Of a stretch of DNA of 9,782 bases, positions 1 to 6,012 are shown piece after piece; the first letter of the stretch is position 1; each line of letters begins with the position of its first letter. Source of the stretch: Burkholderiales bacterium (lineage in GTDB: Bacteria > Pseudomonadota > Gammaproteobacteria > Burkholderiales > Burkholderiaceae_C); NCBI GenBank assembly GCA_011391855.1, contig JAABPT010000008.1:1-9782 (forward strand). Reading direction: 5' to 3'. The notes under the pieces were generated by a model. It searched no databases and was not told the origin of the DNA. It worked only from the letters and a program-made list of their open reading frames with translations. Position numbers and translations under genes: made by a program.

Positions 1-147
1 GGCCGACTGCGAACGCGCCACGCGATCGCCGGCGGCCCGCGTGGACCCGGCATGCGCGATGGCCACGAAGACCTCGAGCTGGCGCAGGATGAGGCGCAGC
101 CGCGGCGCCGCGTGCGGTGTCGAGGATTGAACTGATTTTCTGGTCAC
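1..147 (-). CDS. LysR-type transcriptional regulator, N-terminal part (cut by window start)
   Basis: Reading the minus strand from 147 down to 1 gives 49 open codons that run off the window edge. The last half is the typical LysR winged helix-turn-helix start: LRQLEVFVAIAHAGSTRAAG followed by DRVARSQSA, which matches the family pattern of 'LRxLxxFxAVAxxGSxxxAA' and 'xxxSQSAVS'. The only canonical start codon in frame upstream of this motif is the GTG at 147-145, which gives a 16- to 20-residue leader rich in Ser, Pro and Arg; I see no clear Shine-Dalgarno before it, so the exact start is uncertain. The gene is divergent from sat, the usual arrangement for a LysR regulator and its target operon, so control of sat-aprBA is a reasonable inference. 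The effector-binding domain lies outside the window, so its ligand and subfamily (CbbR, CysB or other) cannot be told. Confidence 0.82.
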   Translation of the reverse strand, partial: MTRKSVQSSTPHAAPRLRLILRQLEVFVAIAHAGSTRAAGDRVARSQSA

Positions 148-157
148 TCTAATCAGT
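131..157. promoter_or_regulatory. Perfect 7-bp dyad, candidate LysR operator
   Basis: ACTGATT (131-137) and AATCAGT (151-157) form a perfect inverted repeat with a 13-base spacer. T139 and A151 are separated by 11 bases, in keeping with the loose T-N11-A rule for LysR-family sites. The dyad sits in the AT-rich part of the divergent region and covers the putative GTG start of the LysR gene at 147-145. Binding there could repress the regulator's own gene. Operator function is inferred; only the symmetry is seen. Confidence 0.45.
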
Positions 158-383
158 ATTGTCTGCTTTTTCTTTTGAATTGCACTGACTACGATGCCCT
201 TGTCGCAGGTGTGGCGATGACCATTCCCTGCGCCTGCAAGCGCATACGCAACAGCAACCGCAACCGCAACCGGGGCCGCAAGGAAATGACCATGGACGTC
301 GCGTCTTCCTCCCATCCTGCGCCCAGTGCGCTGCTGGCGCCTGTGCAGCGCTTGAAAGCCGTCCCGATGCCGGGCGCCAGCCG
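148..383. other. Divergent control region between the LysR gene and sat
   Basis: These 236 bases separate the LysR gene from sat. The first ~40 bases are AT-rich with a T tract (TTTTTCTTTT, 167-176). The rest is GC-rich. Three identical CAACCG hexamers stand in tandem at 255-272, preceded by one CAACAG. I could not identify a convincing sigma-70 -35/-10 pair with correct spacing on either strand. The region ends in a possible leader ORF that overlaps the sat start. Confidence 0.6.
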
Positions 384-387
384 ATGA
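292..387 (+). CDS. Possible 31-codon leader ORF coupled to sat
   Basis: An ATG at 292 follows AAGGA (280-284) at 7 bases, a better ribosome binding site than anything in front of sat. The ORF encodes MDVASSSHPAPSALLAPVQR plus 11 more residues. Its TGA (385-387) overlaps the sat ATG (384-386) as ATGA, the classic geometry for translational coupling. Sat itself has no visible Shine-Dalgarno (the bases before it are GGGCGCCAGCCG). The peptide resembles no family I know and carries no cysteine, membrane segment or obvious regulatory codon run. The same frame stays open upstream to 175, with in-frame ATGs at 217 and 286. It may be a real coupling peptide or chance. Confidence 0.35.
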   Translation: MDVASSSHPAPSALLAPVQRLKAVPMPGASR

Positions 388-1601
388 GTCTCGTCCCTCC
401 CCACGGCGGCGCGGAACTGAGGCCCCTGCTGCTGCAGGGCGCCGAGCTCGAAGCCGAGCGCCGCCGCGCCGCCGGCTTGCCGCAGTTGCGCGTCAGCTCC
501 CGCGAGCGCGGCGACATCCTGATGATGGGCATCGGCGGCTTCACGCCGCTCGACGGCTTCATGACGCATGCCGACTGGCAGGGCGTGTGCGACGGCATGC
601 GCATGACCAGCGGCCTGTTCTGGCCGATACCGATCACGCTGTCGGCGGACGAGGCCACCGCGGCGAGCTTTCGCACGGGCCGCGAGATCGCGCTCGTCGA
701 CCCCGACGACGGCTCCATCCTGGCGACGATGCTCGTCACCGAGAAATACGCCATCAACAAGGCGCACGAGTGCGCAATGGTCTTCCGCACCACCGACCCG
801 GAGCACCCCGGCGTGAAGATGGTGATGGAGCAGCCGCCGGTGAACCTGGCCGGAACGGTGAAGGTTCTGTCGCAGGGCGGCTTCCCCCAGAAGTACGGCG
901 ACCTGTACAAGACGCCGGCGCAGACGCGCGCGCTCTTCACCTCGCTCGGCTGGACCCGCATTGCCGCGTTCCAGACCCGCAACCCCATGCACCGCTCGCA
1001 CGAGTACCTGGCCAAGGTCGCCATCGAGGTCTGCGACGGCGTGCTCGTGCATTCGCTGCTGGGCGCGCTCAAGCCGGGCGACATCCCGGCCGAGGTGCGC
1101 ACGCGCGCGATCGCGGCGCTGGTCGACGGCTACTTCGTCGATTCGACCATCGTGCAGGCCGGCTATCCGCTGGACATGCGCTACGCCGGGCCGCGCGAGG
1201 CGCTGCTGCACGCCCTGTTCCGCCAGAACTACGGCTGCTCGCACCTGATCGTCGGCCGCGACCACGCAGGCGTGGGCAGCTACTACGGCCCGTTCGACGC
1301 CCATCACGTCTTCGACCAGATACCGAAGGATGCGCTCGAGACGCGGCCGCTCAAGATCGACGTCAGCTTCTGGTGCCGCCAGTGCGGCGGCATGGCCTCG
1401 GGCCGCACCTGTCCGCACGACGACTCGGAACGCCTGCAGGTCAGCGGCACGCAGTTCCGCAAATGGCTTTCCCAGGGTGCCCACGTACCGCCCGAATTCA
1501 GCCGGCCCGAAGTGGTCGAGATCCTGCGCGAGTACTACGCGACGCTGGAAGCGAGCAGCGCGCCGCCAAGCTCCCCCGTTCACAACCCCACCCCCGCTTG
1601 A
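384..1601 (+). CDS. sat: Sulfate adenylyltransferase (ATP sulfurylase), dissimilatory type
   Basis: This 405-residue cytoplasmic enzyme interconverts sulfate plus ATP with APS plus pyrophosphate. With aprBA downstream in a sulfur oxidiser it would run toward ATP, consuming the APS made by APS reductase. It is the single-chain type, not the CysD/CysN heterodimer. The ATP-sulfurylase signature QTRNPMHRSHE lies at residues 197-207 and GRDHAG at 291-296. FWCRQCGG and RTCPH supply Cys331, Cys334, Cys343 and His345, resembling the zinc site described in some bacterial ATP sulfurylases. The opening MSLVPPHGG...LRPLLL is the usual N-terminus, which supports the ATG at 384 although no Shine-Dalgarno precedes it. 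The last ~17 residues are a Ser/Pro-rich tail. The stop lies 23 bases before aprB, so this is the first gene of the operon. Length is normal for the family. Confidence 0.97.
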   Translation: MSLVPPHGGAELRPLLLQGAELEAERRRAAGLPQLRVSSRERGDILMMGIGGFTPLDGFMTHADWQGVCDGMRMTSGLFWPIPITLSADEATAASFRTGREIALVDPDDGSILATMLVTEKYAINKAHECAMVFRTTDPEHPGVKMVMEQPPVNLAGTVKVLSQGGFPQKYGDLYKTPAQTRALFTSLGWTRIAAFQTRNPMHRSHEYLAKVAIEVCDGVLVHSLLGALKPGDIPAEVRTRAIAALVDGYFVDSTIVQAGYPLDMRYAGPREALLHALFRQNYGCSHLIVGRDHAGVGSYYGPFDAHHVFDQIPKDALETRPLKIDVSFWCRQCGGMASGRTCPHDDSERLQVSGTQFRKWLSQGAHVPPEFSRPEVVEILREYYATLEASSAPPSSPVHNPTPA

Positions 1602-1624
1602 AGCAAGCAAAGGAGACAAAGGCA

Positions 1625-2095
1625 ATGCCGACCTTCGTGAGAACCGACAAATGCGATGGCTGCAAGGGCCAGGACAAGACGGCCTGCATGTATATCTGCC
1701 CGCACGACCTGATGGCGCTCGACAAGGACGGGTCGGTCACCGGCCATGCGATGAAGGCCTGGAACCAGGAGCCCGAGCAGTGCTGGGAGTGCTATTCCTG
1801 CGTCAAGATCTGCCCGCAGAACGCCATCGAGGTGAGGCACTACGCCGATATCGTGCCGCTGGGCGGCTCGGTGCAGCCGCTGCGCGGGTCCGACTCGATC
1901 ATGTGGACGATCAAGTTCCGCAACGGCACGCTGAAGCGCTTCAAGTTCCCGATCCGCACCACCGCGGAAGGCTCGATCGACCCCTACGGCGGCAAGAACA
2001 TGCCCAAGCTGGCCGACATCCAGAACCAGGGCTACTTCACGCCCAGCGGTGGCTACCGCGCCGGCCGCGACGGCGAACTGCTGCGCGTCAAGTGA
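1625..2095 (+). CDS. aprB: Adenylylsulfate (APS) reductase beta subunit
   Basis: This 156-residue ferredoxin-like subunit carries two [4Fe-4S] clusters and moves electrons between the FAD of AprA and the membrane acceptor. The first Cys set is C10, C13, C21 and C25 (KCDGCK, ACMYICP). The second is C53, C56, C59 and C63 (QCWECYSCVKICP). The Trp in CWEC (W54) corresponds to the residue that sits between FAD and the nearest cluster in the Archaeoglobus enzyme (established structure; alignment from memory). The C-terminal ~85 residues, from PLGGSVQPLRG, form the tail that wraps around AprA. An AAAGGAG (1609-1615) stands 9 bases before the ATG. aprA starts 38 bases after the stop, in the usual B-A order. 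The protein is complete and normal, with no missing cluster ligand. Confidence 0.98.
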   Translation: MPTFVRTDKCDGCKGQDKTACMYICPHDLMALDKDGSVTGHAMKAWNQEPEQCWECYSCVKICPQNAIEVRHYADIVPLGGSVQPLRGSDSIMWTIKFRNGTLKRFKFPIRTTAEGSIDPYGGKNMPKLADIQNQGYFTPSGGYRAGRDGELLRVK

Positions 2096-2133
2096 GCCCG
2101 ACCCGACAACCAATGCTGAGGTAGAGACAAATC

Positions 2134-4164
2134 ATGGGTACCTTCGAGAATCCCGAAATCGTCCAGGAAGAAGTGGACATCCTGCTCATCGGCGGCGGCA
2201 TGGCCTGCTGCGGTGCGGCCTACGAGATGATGCGCTGGGCCGAGGCCGTCAAGACCGAGACCGGGCAGGAACTGAAGATCAAGCTGGTCGACAAGGCGGC
2301 AATGGACCGTTCCGGCGCCGTGGCCCAGGGCCTGTCGGCGATCAACACCTACATCGGCTCCGAGCAAGACCCGGCCGACTACGCGCGCATGGTCTCCAAC
2401 GACCTTATGGGCATCACGCGCGACGATCTGGCCTACGACCTGGGGCGCCACGTCGACGAATCGGTGCACCTGTTCGAGGAATGGGGCCTGCCGATCTGGA
2501 AGACCGACGCCGACGGCGTGCGCCACGACGGCGCCGAGTCGCAGAAGGAAGGCCTGCCGGCGCTGAAGGACGGCGGCAAGCCGGTGCGGTCGGGCAAGTG
2601 GCAGATCATGATCAACGGCGAGTCGTACAAGTGGATCGTCGCCGAGGCCGCCAAGAAGGCGCTGGGCCTGGGCCGCATCGAGGAGCGCGTGTTCATCGTC
2701 AAGCTCGTCAACGACAAGAACGATCCCTCGCGCATCGCCGGCGCGGTGGGCTTCTCGGTGCGCGAGAACCGCATCTACGTCTACAAGGCCAAGGCCGTGC
2801 TGCTGGCCGCCGGCGGCTGCGTGAACCTGTTCCGCCCGCGCTCGGTGGGCGAAGGCACGGGCCGCGCCTGGTACCCGGTGTGGAATGCCGGCTCCACCTA
2901 CGCGATGGCCGCCGAGGCCGGCGCCGAGCTGACGATGATGGAAAACCGCTTCGTGCCGGCACGCTTCAAGGACGGCTACGGCCCGGTGGGCGCCTGGTTC
3001 CTGCTCTTCAAGGCCAAGGCCATCAACGCCTACGGCGAAGACTACATGGTCAAGAACAAGGAGATGCTCAACGACTACCCGCCCTACGGCCAGGCGGCGG
3101 TGCCGGCGTCGTGCCTGCGCAACCACCTCATGCTCAAGGAGATGAAGGAAGGCCGCGGCCCGATCTACATGGACACCGTCACCGCGCTGGGCAAGCTGCG
3201 CGAGACGCTGTCGCCCAAGGAAGTGAAGCACCTCGAAGCTGAGGCCTGGGAAGACTTCCTCGACATGTGCATCGGCCAGTGCGGCATCTGGGTCGGCGAG
3301 AACATCGAGCCCGAGAAGAAGATGAGCGAGCTGATGCCCACCGAGCCCTACCTGCTCGGTTCGCACTCGGGTTGCTGCGGCATCTGGGTCTCGGGCCCCA
3401 CCGACGTCGGTGCGCCGACCGCCGAGGAAGGCGACTATGACGGCGTTCCGGCACACCTGCCGCGCGGCTGGAACTGGGGCTACCGCTCGATGACCACCGT
3501 CAAGGGTCTGTTCACGGCCGGCGACGGCGTGGGCGCCTCGGGGCACAAGTTCTCGTCGGGCTCGCACGCCGAGGGCCGGCTGGCGGCCAAGGCGATGGTG
3601 CGCTTCGCGATGGACAACAAGGACTGGAAGCCCGAGCTCGACACCGATCCGGCCGTGCTCGCCGAAGAGATCTACAAGCCGGTGCGCACCTTCCTGACGC
3701 ACAAGGACTACACCACGGCGATCGACATCAACCCGCACTACATCACGCCCAAGATGCTGCAGTTCCGGCTGCAGAAGATCATGGACGAGTACGTCGCCGG
3801 CGTGGCCACCTACTACAACACCAACGACGTGATGCTGAAGGTAGCCGAAGAGAAGCTCGAGATGCTCAAGGAAGACGCGGCCAAGATGCGCGCCAAGGAC
3901 CTGCACGAGCTGCTGCGCGCCTGGGAAAACTACCACCGCGTGCTGACCGCCGAAGCGCACATGAAGCACATCCAGTTCCGCGAGGAAAGCCGCTACCCCG
4001 GCTTCTACTACCGCACCGACAAGAATTTCGTCGACGAGAAGAACTGGCACTGCTTCGTGAATTCGGTCTATGACAAGCAGTCGAAGAAGTGGACCTGCTT
4101 CAAGCGCAAGCACGTCGACCTGGTCGACAAGTCCAAGCTGTTCAAGGCCGCAGCACCGCACTGA
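2134..4164 (+). CDS. aprA: Adenylylsulfate (APS) reductase alpha subunit
   Basis: This 676-residue flavoprotein is the catalytic subunit of dissimilatory APS reductase, which interconverts sulfite plus AMP with APS and two electrons. It belongs to the fumarate reductase/succinate dehydrogenase flavoprotein family. The FAD-binding dinucleotide fold is at the N-terminus (DILLIGGGMACCGAAYE, ~15-31), followed by MDRSGAVAQGLSAIN (57-71). The second FAD segment is GLFTAGDGVGASGHKFSSGS (458-477). Arg277 (PARFKDGYGP) and His411 (GSHSGCCG) fall about where the substrate-binding Arg and His of the Archaeoglobus enzyme lie; this pairing is inferred from spacing. The C-terminal helical part (~540-676) is intact. 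AGAG (2123-2126) lies 7 bases before the ATG. The gene ends 31 bases before a strong terminator hairpin, so it closes the operon. No aprM, qmoABC or hdr gene follows within this window. Confidence 0.98.
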   Translation: MGTFENPEIVQEEVDILLIGGGMACCGAAYEMMRWAEAVKTETGQELKIKLVDKAAMDRSGAVAQGLSAINTYIGSEQDPADYARMVSNDLMGITRDDLAYDLGRHVDESVHLFEEWGLPIWKTDADGVRHDGAESQKEGLPALKDGGKPVRSGKWQIMINGESYKWIVAEAAKKALGLGRIEERVFIVKLVNDKNDPSRIAGAVGFSVRENRIYVYKAKAVLLAAGGCVNLFRPRSVGEGTGRAWYPVWNAGSTYAMAAEAGAELTMMENRFVPARFKDGYGPVGAWFLLFKAKAINAYGEDYMVKNKEMLNDYPPYGQAAVPASCLRNHLMLKEMKEGRGPIYMDTVTALGKLRETLSPKEVKHLEAEAWEDFLDMCIGQCGIWVGENIEPEKKMSELMPTEPYLLGSHSGCCGIWVSGPTDVGAPTAEEGDYDGVPAHLPRGWNWGYRSMTTVKGLFTAGDGVGASGHKFSSGSHAEGRLAAKAMVRFAMDNKDWKPELDTDPAVLAEEIYKPVRTFLTHKDYTTAIDINPHYITPKMLQFRLQKIMDEYVAGVATYYNTNDVMLKVAEEKLEMLKEDAAKMRAKDLHELLRAWENYHRVLTAEAHMKHIQFREESRYPGFYYRTDKNFVDEKNWHCFVNSVYDKQSKKWTCFKRKHVDLVDKSKLFKAAAPH

Positions 4165-4195
4165 AACGCAGCGGCCCGGGCCGGCGTATCGTGAT

Positions 4196-4228
4196 GGGCG
4201 TCCGGGTCGACCGGGCGCCCTTTCTTTT
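4196..4228 (+). terminator. Rho-independent terminator of the sat-aprBA operon
   Basis: A 10-bp stem pairs GGGCGTCCGG (4196-4205) with CCGGGCGCCC (4211-4220), with one G-T pair and a 5-base loop (GTCGA). TTTCTTTT (4221-4228) follows directly. It lies 31 bases after the aprA stop and 14 bases before the next start codon, so the downstream pair probably depends on its own promoter or on read-through. Confidence 0.87.
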
Positions 4229-4242
4229 GGAATGAACCGCCC

Positions 4243-5136
4243 ATGAGTGAATCCGCATCGCCCTTCCCCACCAGCCCGGTGACGCCCACCACGCTGGAAG
4301 GCACGGCCCGGCTGCAATTCCAGTGCCGCAAGGGCATTGCCTGCTGGAACGCCTGCTGCAGCAACATCGACATCTCGCTCACGCCGTACGACATCGTGCG
4401 GCTGAAGCAGCACCTGGAGCTGTCGTCTTCGGAATTCCTGAATCGCTACACCCTGCCCTACGAGATGGAAAAGGACGGCCTGGCGGGCGTCAAGCTGCGC
4501 CCGGTGGACGGCGGCACGGCGTGCCGCTTCATGACCGACGCCGGCTGCGGCGTCTACGCCGACCGGCCCACCGCCTGCCGCTACTACCCGGTGGCGCTGC
4601 TGTCGATGCGCAGGCAGGACGAAAGCATCGACCGCCAGTACTACGCCATCGTGCGCGAGGACCACTGCCTGGGGCACCAGGAGCCACGCACGCAGACGAT
4701 CGACGAATACCGCGCCGAGCAAGGCCTGACCGAATACGACGACCTGGCGCATGGCTGGCGCCAACTGATCCTGAAGAAAAAGAGCTCGGGCCCGACGGTG
4801 GGCAAGCCCTCGAAGCGCAGCCTGGAGCTGTTCTTCATGACCTGCTACGACATCGACCGCTTCCGCTCGTTCGTCGCCAGCGACAGCTTTTCCGGCATCT
4901 ACGACCTGCCTGGCGACGAGCTGCACGCCATGCTGCTCGACGACGTCAAGCTGCTGCAGTTCGGCTTCAGCTTCCTGCGCCAGGTGCTGTTCGGCGAGAT
5001 GTCCATCCCCATGCGCGCCGACAGCGTGGAGCAGCGCCGCGCGCGCGTGACCGAGCAGCGTGCCCGCATCGAGCGCGAGGCCGCCGAAAGGCTGGCCCGC
5101 GACGACGACGAGGGCGGCGCGTATGTCGACGTGTAG
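4243..5136 (+). CDS. YkgJ-family cysteine-cluster protein
   Basis: This 297-residue cytoplasmic protein carries the YkgJ-type metal-binding pattern (annotated as a putative zinc- or iron-chelating domain). The N-terminal part has Cys28, Cys34, Cys38 and Cys39 (QFQCRKGIACWNACCS). Then come Cys94 and Cys102 (GTACRF, AGCGVY), the hallmark DRPTACRYYP with Cys112, and Cys142 (EDHCLG). The C-terminal ~130 residues are helical, ending in a charged Arg/Glu/Asp-rich tail (from ~265). There is no signal peptide or membrane segment. The substrate is unknown for the family; metal or Fe-S binding is inferred from the cysteines. GGAA (4229-4232) stands about 10 bases before the ATG. Its tail overlaps the next gene by 14 bases. 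Location just after aprBA could hint at an Fe-S support role, but the terminator between them weakens that. Confidence 0.85.
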   Translation: MSESASPFPTSPVTPTTLEGTARLQFQCRKGIACWNACCSNIDISLTPYDIVRLKQHLELSSSEFLNRYTLPYEMEKDGLAGVKLRPVDGGTACRFMTDAGCGVYADRPTACRYYPVALLSMRRQDESIDRQYYAIVREDHCLGHQEPRTQTIDEYRAEQGLTEYDDLAHGWRQLILKKKSSGPTVGKPSKRSLELFFMTCYDIDRFRSFVASDSFSGIYDLPGDELHAMLLDDVKLLQFGFSFLRQVLFGEMSIPMRADSVEQRRARVTEQRARIEREAAERLARDDDEGGAYVDV

Positions 5137-5512
5137 CGCCGGCCCGGCCGCGCCGGCGCTGCTCGACGTAGCGCCGCTGCAGGCGGCACTGGCGCGCTTC
5201 GTACGCGAGCGCGACTGGGATCAGTTCCATGCGCCGAAGAACCTGGTGATGGCCCTGACCGCCGAGGTAGGGGAACTGAGCGAGCTGTTCCAGTGGCTCA
5301 GCGAAGACGCCTCGCGCGCCGTGGCCCGCGACGCGGCAACGGCACGCCGGGTGCGCGACGAACTGGCCGACGTGCTGATCTACCTGGTGCGGCTGGCGGC
5401 CGTGCTGGAGGTGGACCTGGAGGAAGCGGTGGCGAGCAAGCTCGCCGCCAACGCGCTGAAATACCCGGTGGATCGCGCGCGCGGTCGCGCGCTCAAGTAC
5501 GACGCGCTCTAA
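5123..5512 (+). CDS. MazG-like nucleotide pyrophosphohydrolase
   Basis: This 129-residue all-helical protein of the MazG/dCTPase-like superfamily probably hydrolyses a (d)NTP to the monophosphate and pyrophosphate, as a housecleaning enzyme. The catalytic metal-binding pattern ExxE...ExxD is present: Glu48 and Glu51 in LTAEVGELSELFQWLSE, Glu80 and Asp83 in DELADVLIYLVRLA. The start RDWDQFHAPKNLVMAL and end KLAANALKYPVDRARG are typical of the small single-domain members. I chose the ATG at 5123, which overlaps the preceding gene's end by 14 bases; the frame is open upstream but only as part of the overlapping gene. The pair is likely translationally coupled. Actual substrate (dCTP, dUTP or a modified nucleotide) cannot be told. 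The gene converges on the rhodanese gene with 12 bases between stops. Confidence 0.86.
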   Translation: MSTCSAGPAAPALLDVAPLQAALARFVRERDWDQFHAPKNLVMALTAEVGELSELFQWLSEDASRAVARDAATARRVRDELADVLIYLVRLAAVLEVDLEEAVASKLAANALKYPVDRARGRALKYDAL

Positions 5513-5524
5513 CCCGACAGGCTC

Positions 5525-5914
5525 CTAGACCTGCCGCCACGGCAGGCCGTGCATGCGCCAGCCGCCCAGGTTGCCGCGGTGGTGCTCGGTGTCGAGTTCG
5601 CCCTCGAAGCCCTCGAGCACGTTGCTGATCTGCGTGAAACCGTGCTTCTCCAGTTCGAGACCGGCGTCCACCGAGCGCTTGCCGCTGCGACAGATCAGGA
5701 TGATCGGCCGGTCCTTGCGCCCGGCCATGCGCAGCACCTCGTCGGCGAAGTGCGGGTTGACCTCGAAGTCCGGCGCCGTATTCCACTCGATGTTGATGGC
5801 ATCGACCGGGTGGCCGACATAGTAGAACTCGACCTCGGTGCGGCAGTCGATCAGCAGCGTGTTGGGGCTGCTCCTGACGGTCTCGTAGGCCTGGGTGGGG
5901 TCAAGGTGTTCCAT
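5525..5914 (-). CDS. Single-domain rhodanese-like protein
   Basis: This 129-residue cytoplasmic rhodanese domain would transfer sulfane sulfur through a cysteine persulfide. The active-site loop is ICRSGKRS with Cys75. The CH2A-like start LLIDCRTEVEFYYVGHPVDAINIEW (residues 20-44) and the final EGFEGELD...GWRMHGLPWR are typical of the family. The ATG at 5914 follows GGAG (complement of 5925-5928) at 10 bases. No signal peptide is seen. The gene lies 88 bases after the sensor kinase on the same strand, so it may be the last gene of that operon or have its own promoter. In this setting it could handle thiol-bound sulfur; that role is inferred. All active-site loop residues are present. Confidence 0.91.
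   Translation of the reverse strand: MEHLDPTQAYETVRSSPNTLLIDCRTEVEFYYVGHPVDAINIEWNTAPDFEVNPHFADEVLRMAGRKDRPIILICRSGKRSVDAGLELEKHGFTQISNVLEGFEGELDTEHHRGNLGGWRMHGLPWRQV
5530..5546. other. Short perfect hairpin at the convergent gene ends
   Basis: CCTGCCG (5530-5536) pairs perfectly with CGGCAGG (5540-5546) over a 3-base loop. It lies 17 bases past the MazG-like stop and inside the last codons of the rhodanese gene. Neither side has a T run, so it is not a standard intrinsic terminator, though it could slow or end transcription from the plus strand. It may also just reflect codon choice. Confidence 0.3.
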
Positions 5915-5990
5915 CGTCGTCGCGCTCCAAGAACGCGGATTCTCGCGGTGGACGCCGCGATGTCCAACGACTCGTTGTTCATATCCATAT

Positions 5991-6012
5991 GCCGCCCGGC
6001 ACTCAGGGCGGC
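5991..6012. other. Hairpin around the sensor kinase stop codon
   Basis: GCCGCCC (5991-5997) and GGGCGGC (6006-6012) form a perfect 7-bp stem; the 8-base loop holds the kinase TGA stop (6005-6003). On the minus strand the sequence after the stem is ATATGGATATG, with no T run. It could act as a weak terminator or mRNA 3' stabiliser between the kinase and the rhodanese gene. Confidence 0.35.

Noticed and set aside
163..180. T tract after the 131-157 dyad as an intrinsic terminator
   Set aside because: The stem is AT-rich with a 13-base loop, the T run begins about 9 bases after it, and no plus-strand gene ends upstream.
255..272. CAACCG repeats as a CRISPR or mobile-element end
   Set aside because: Units are 6 bases without spacers, and no cas, transposase or terminal inverted repeat is present.
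189..1625. 478-codon minus-strand frame over sat
   Set aside because: Antisense to a fully conserved ATP sulfurylase; composition is typical of a shadow frame.
2053..4926. 957-codon open frame on the minus strand opposite aprA and the YkgJ gene
   Set aside because: It is antisense to two clear protein families, has low-complexity His/Val/Arg/Ala composition, matches no family and spans a terminator. Long shadow frames are common in high-GC genes with strong third-position bias.
5472..5495. GCGCGC inverted repeat near the end of the MazG-like gene as a terminator
   Set aside because: It lies inside Arg/Ala codons ahead of the stop and has no T run after it, so codon choice explains it.
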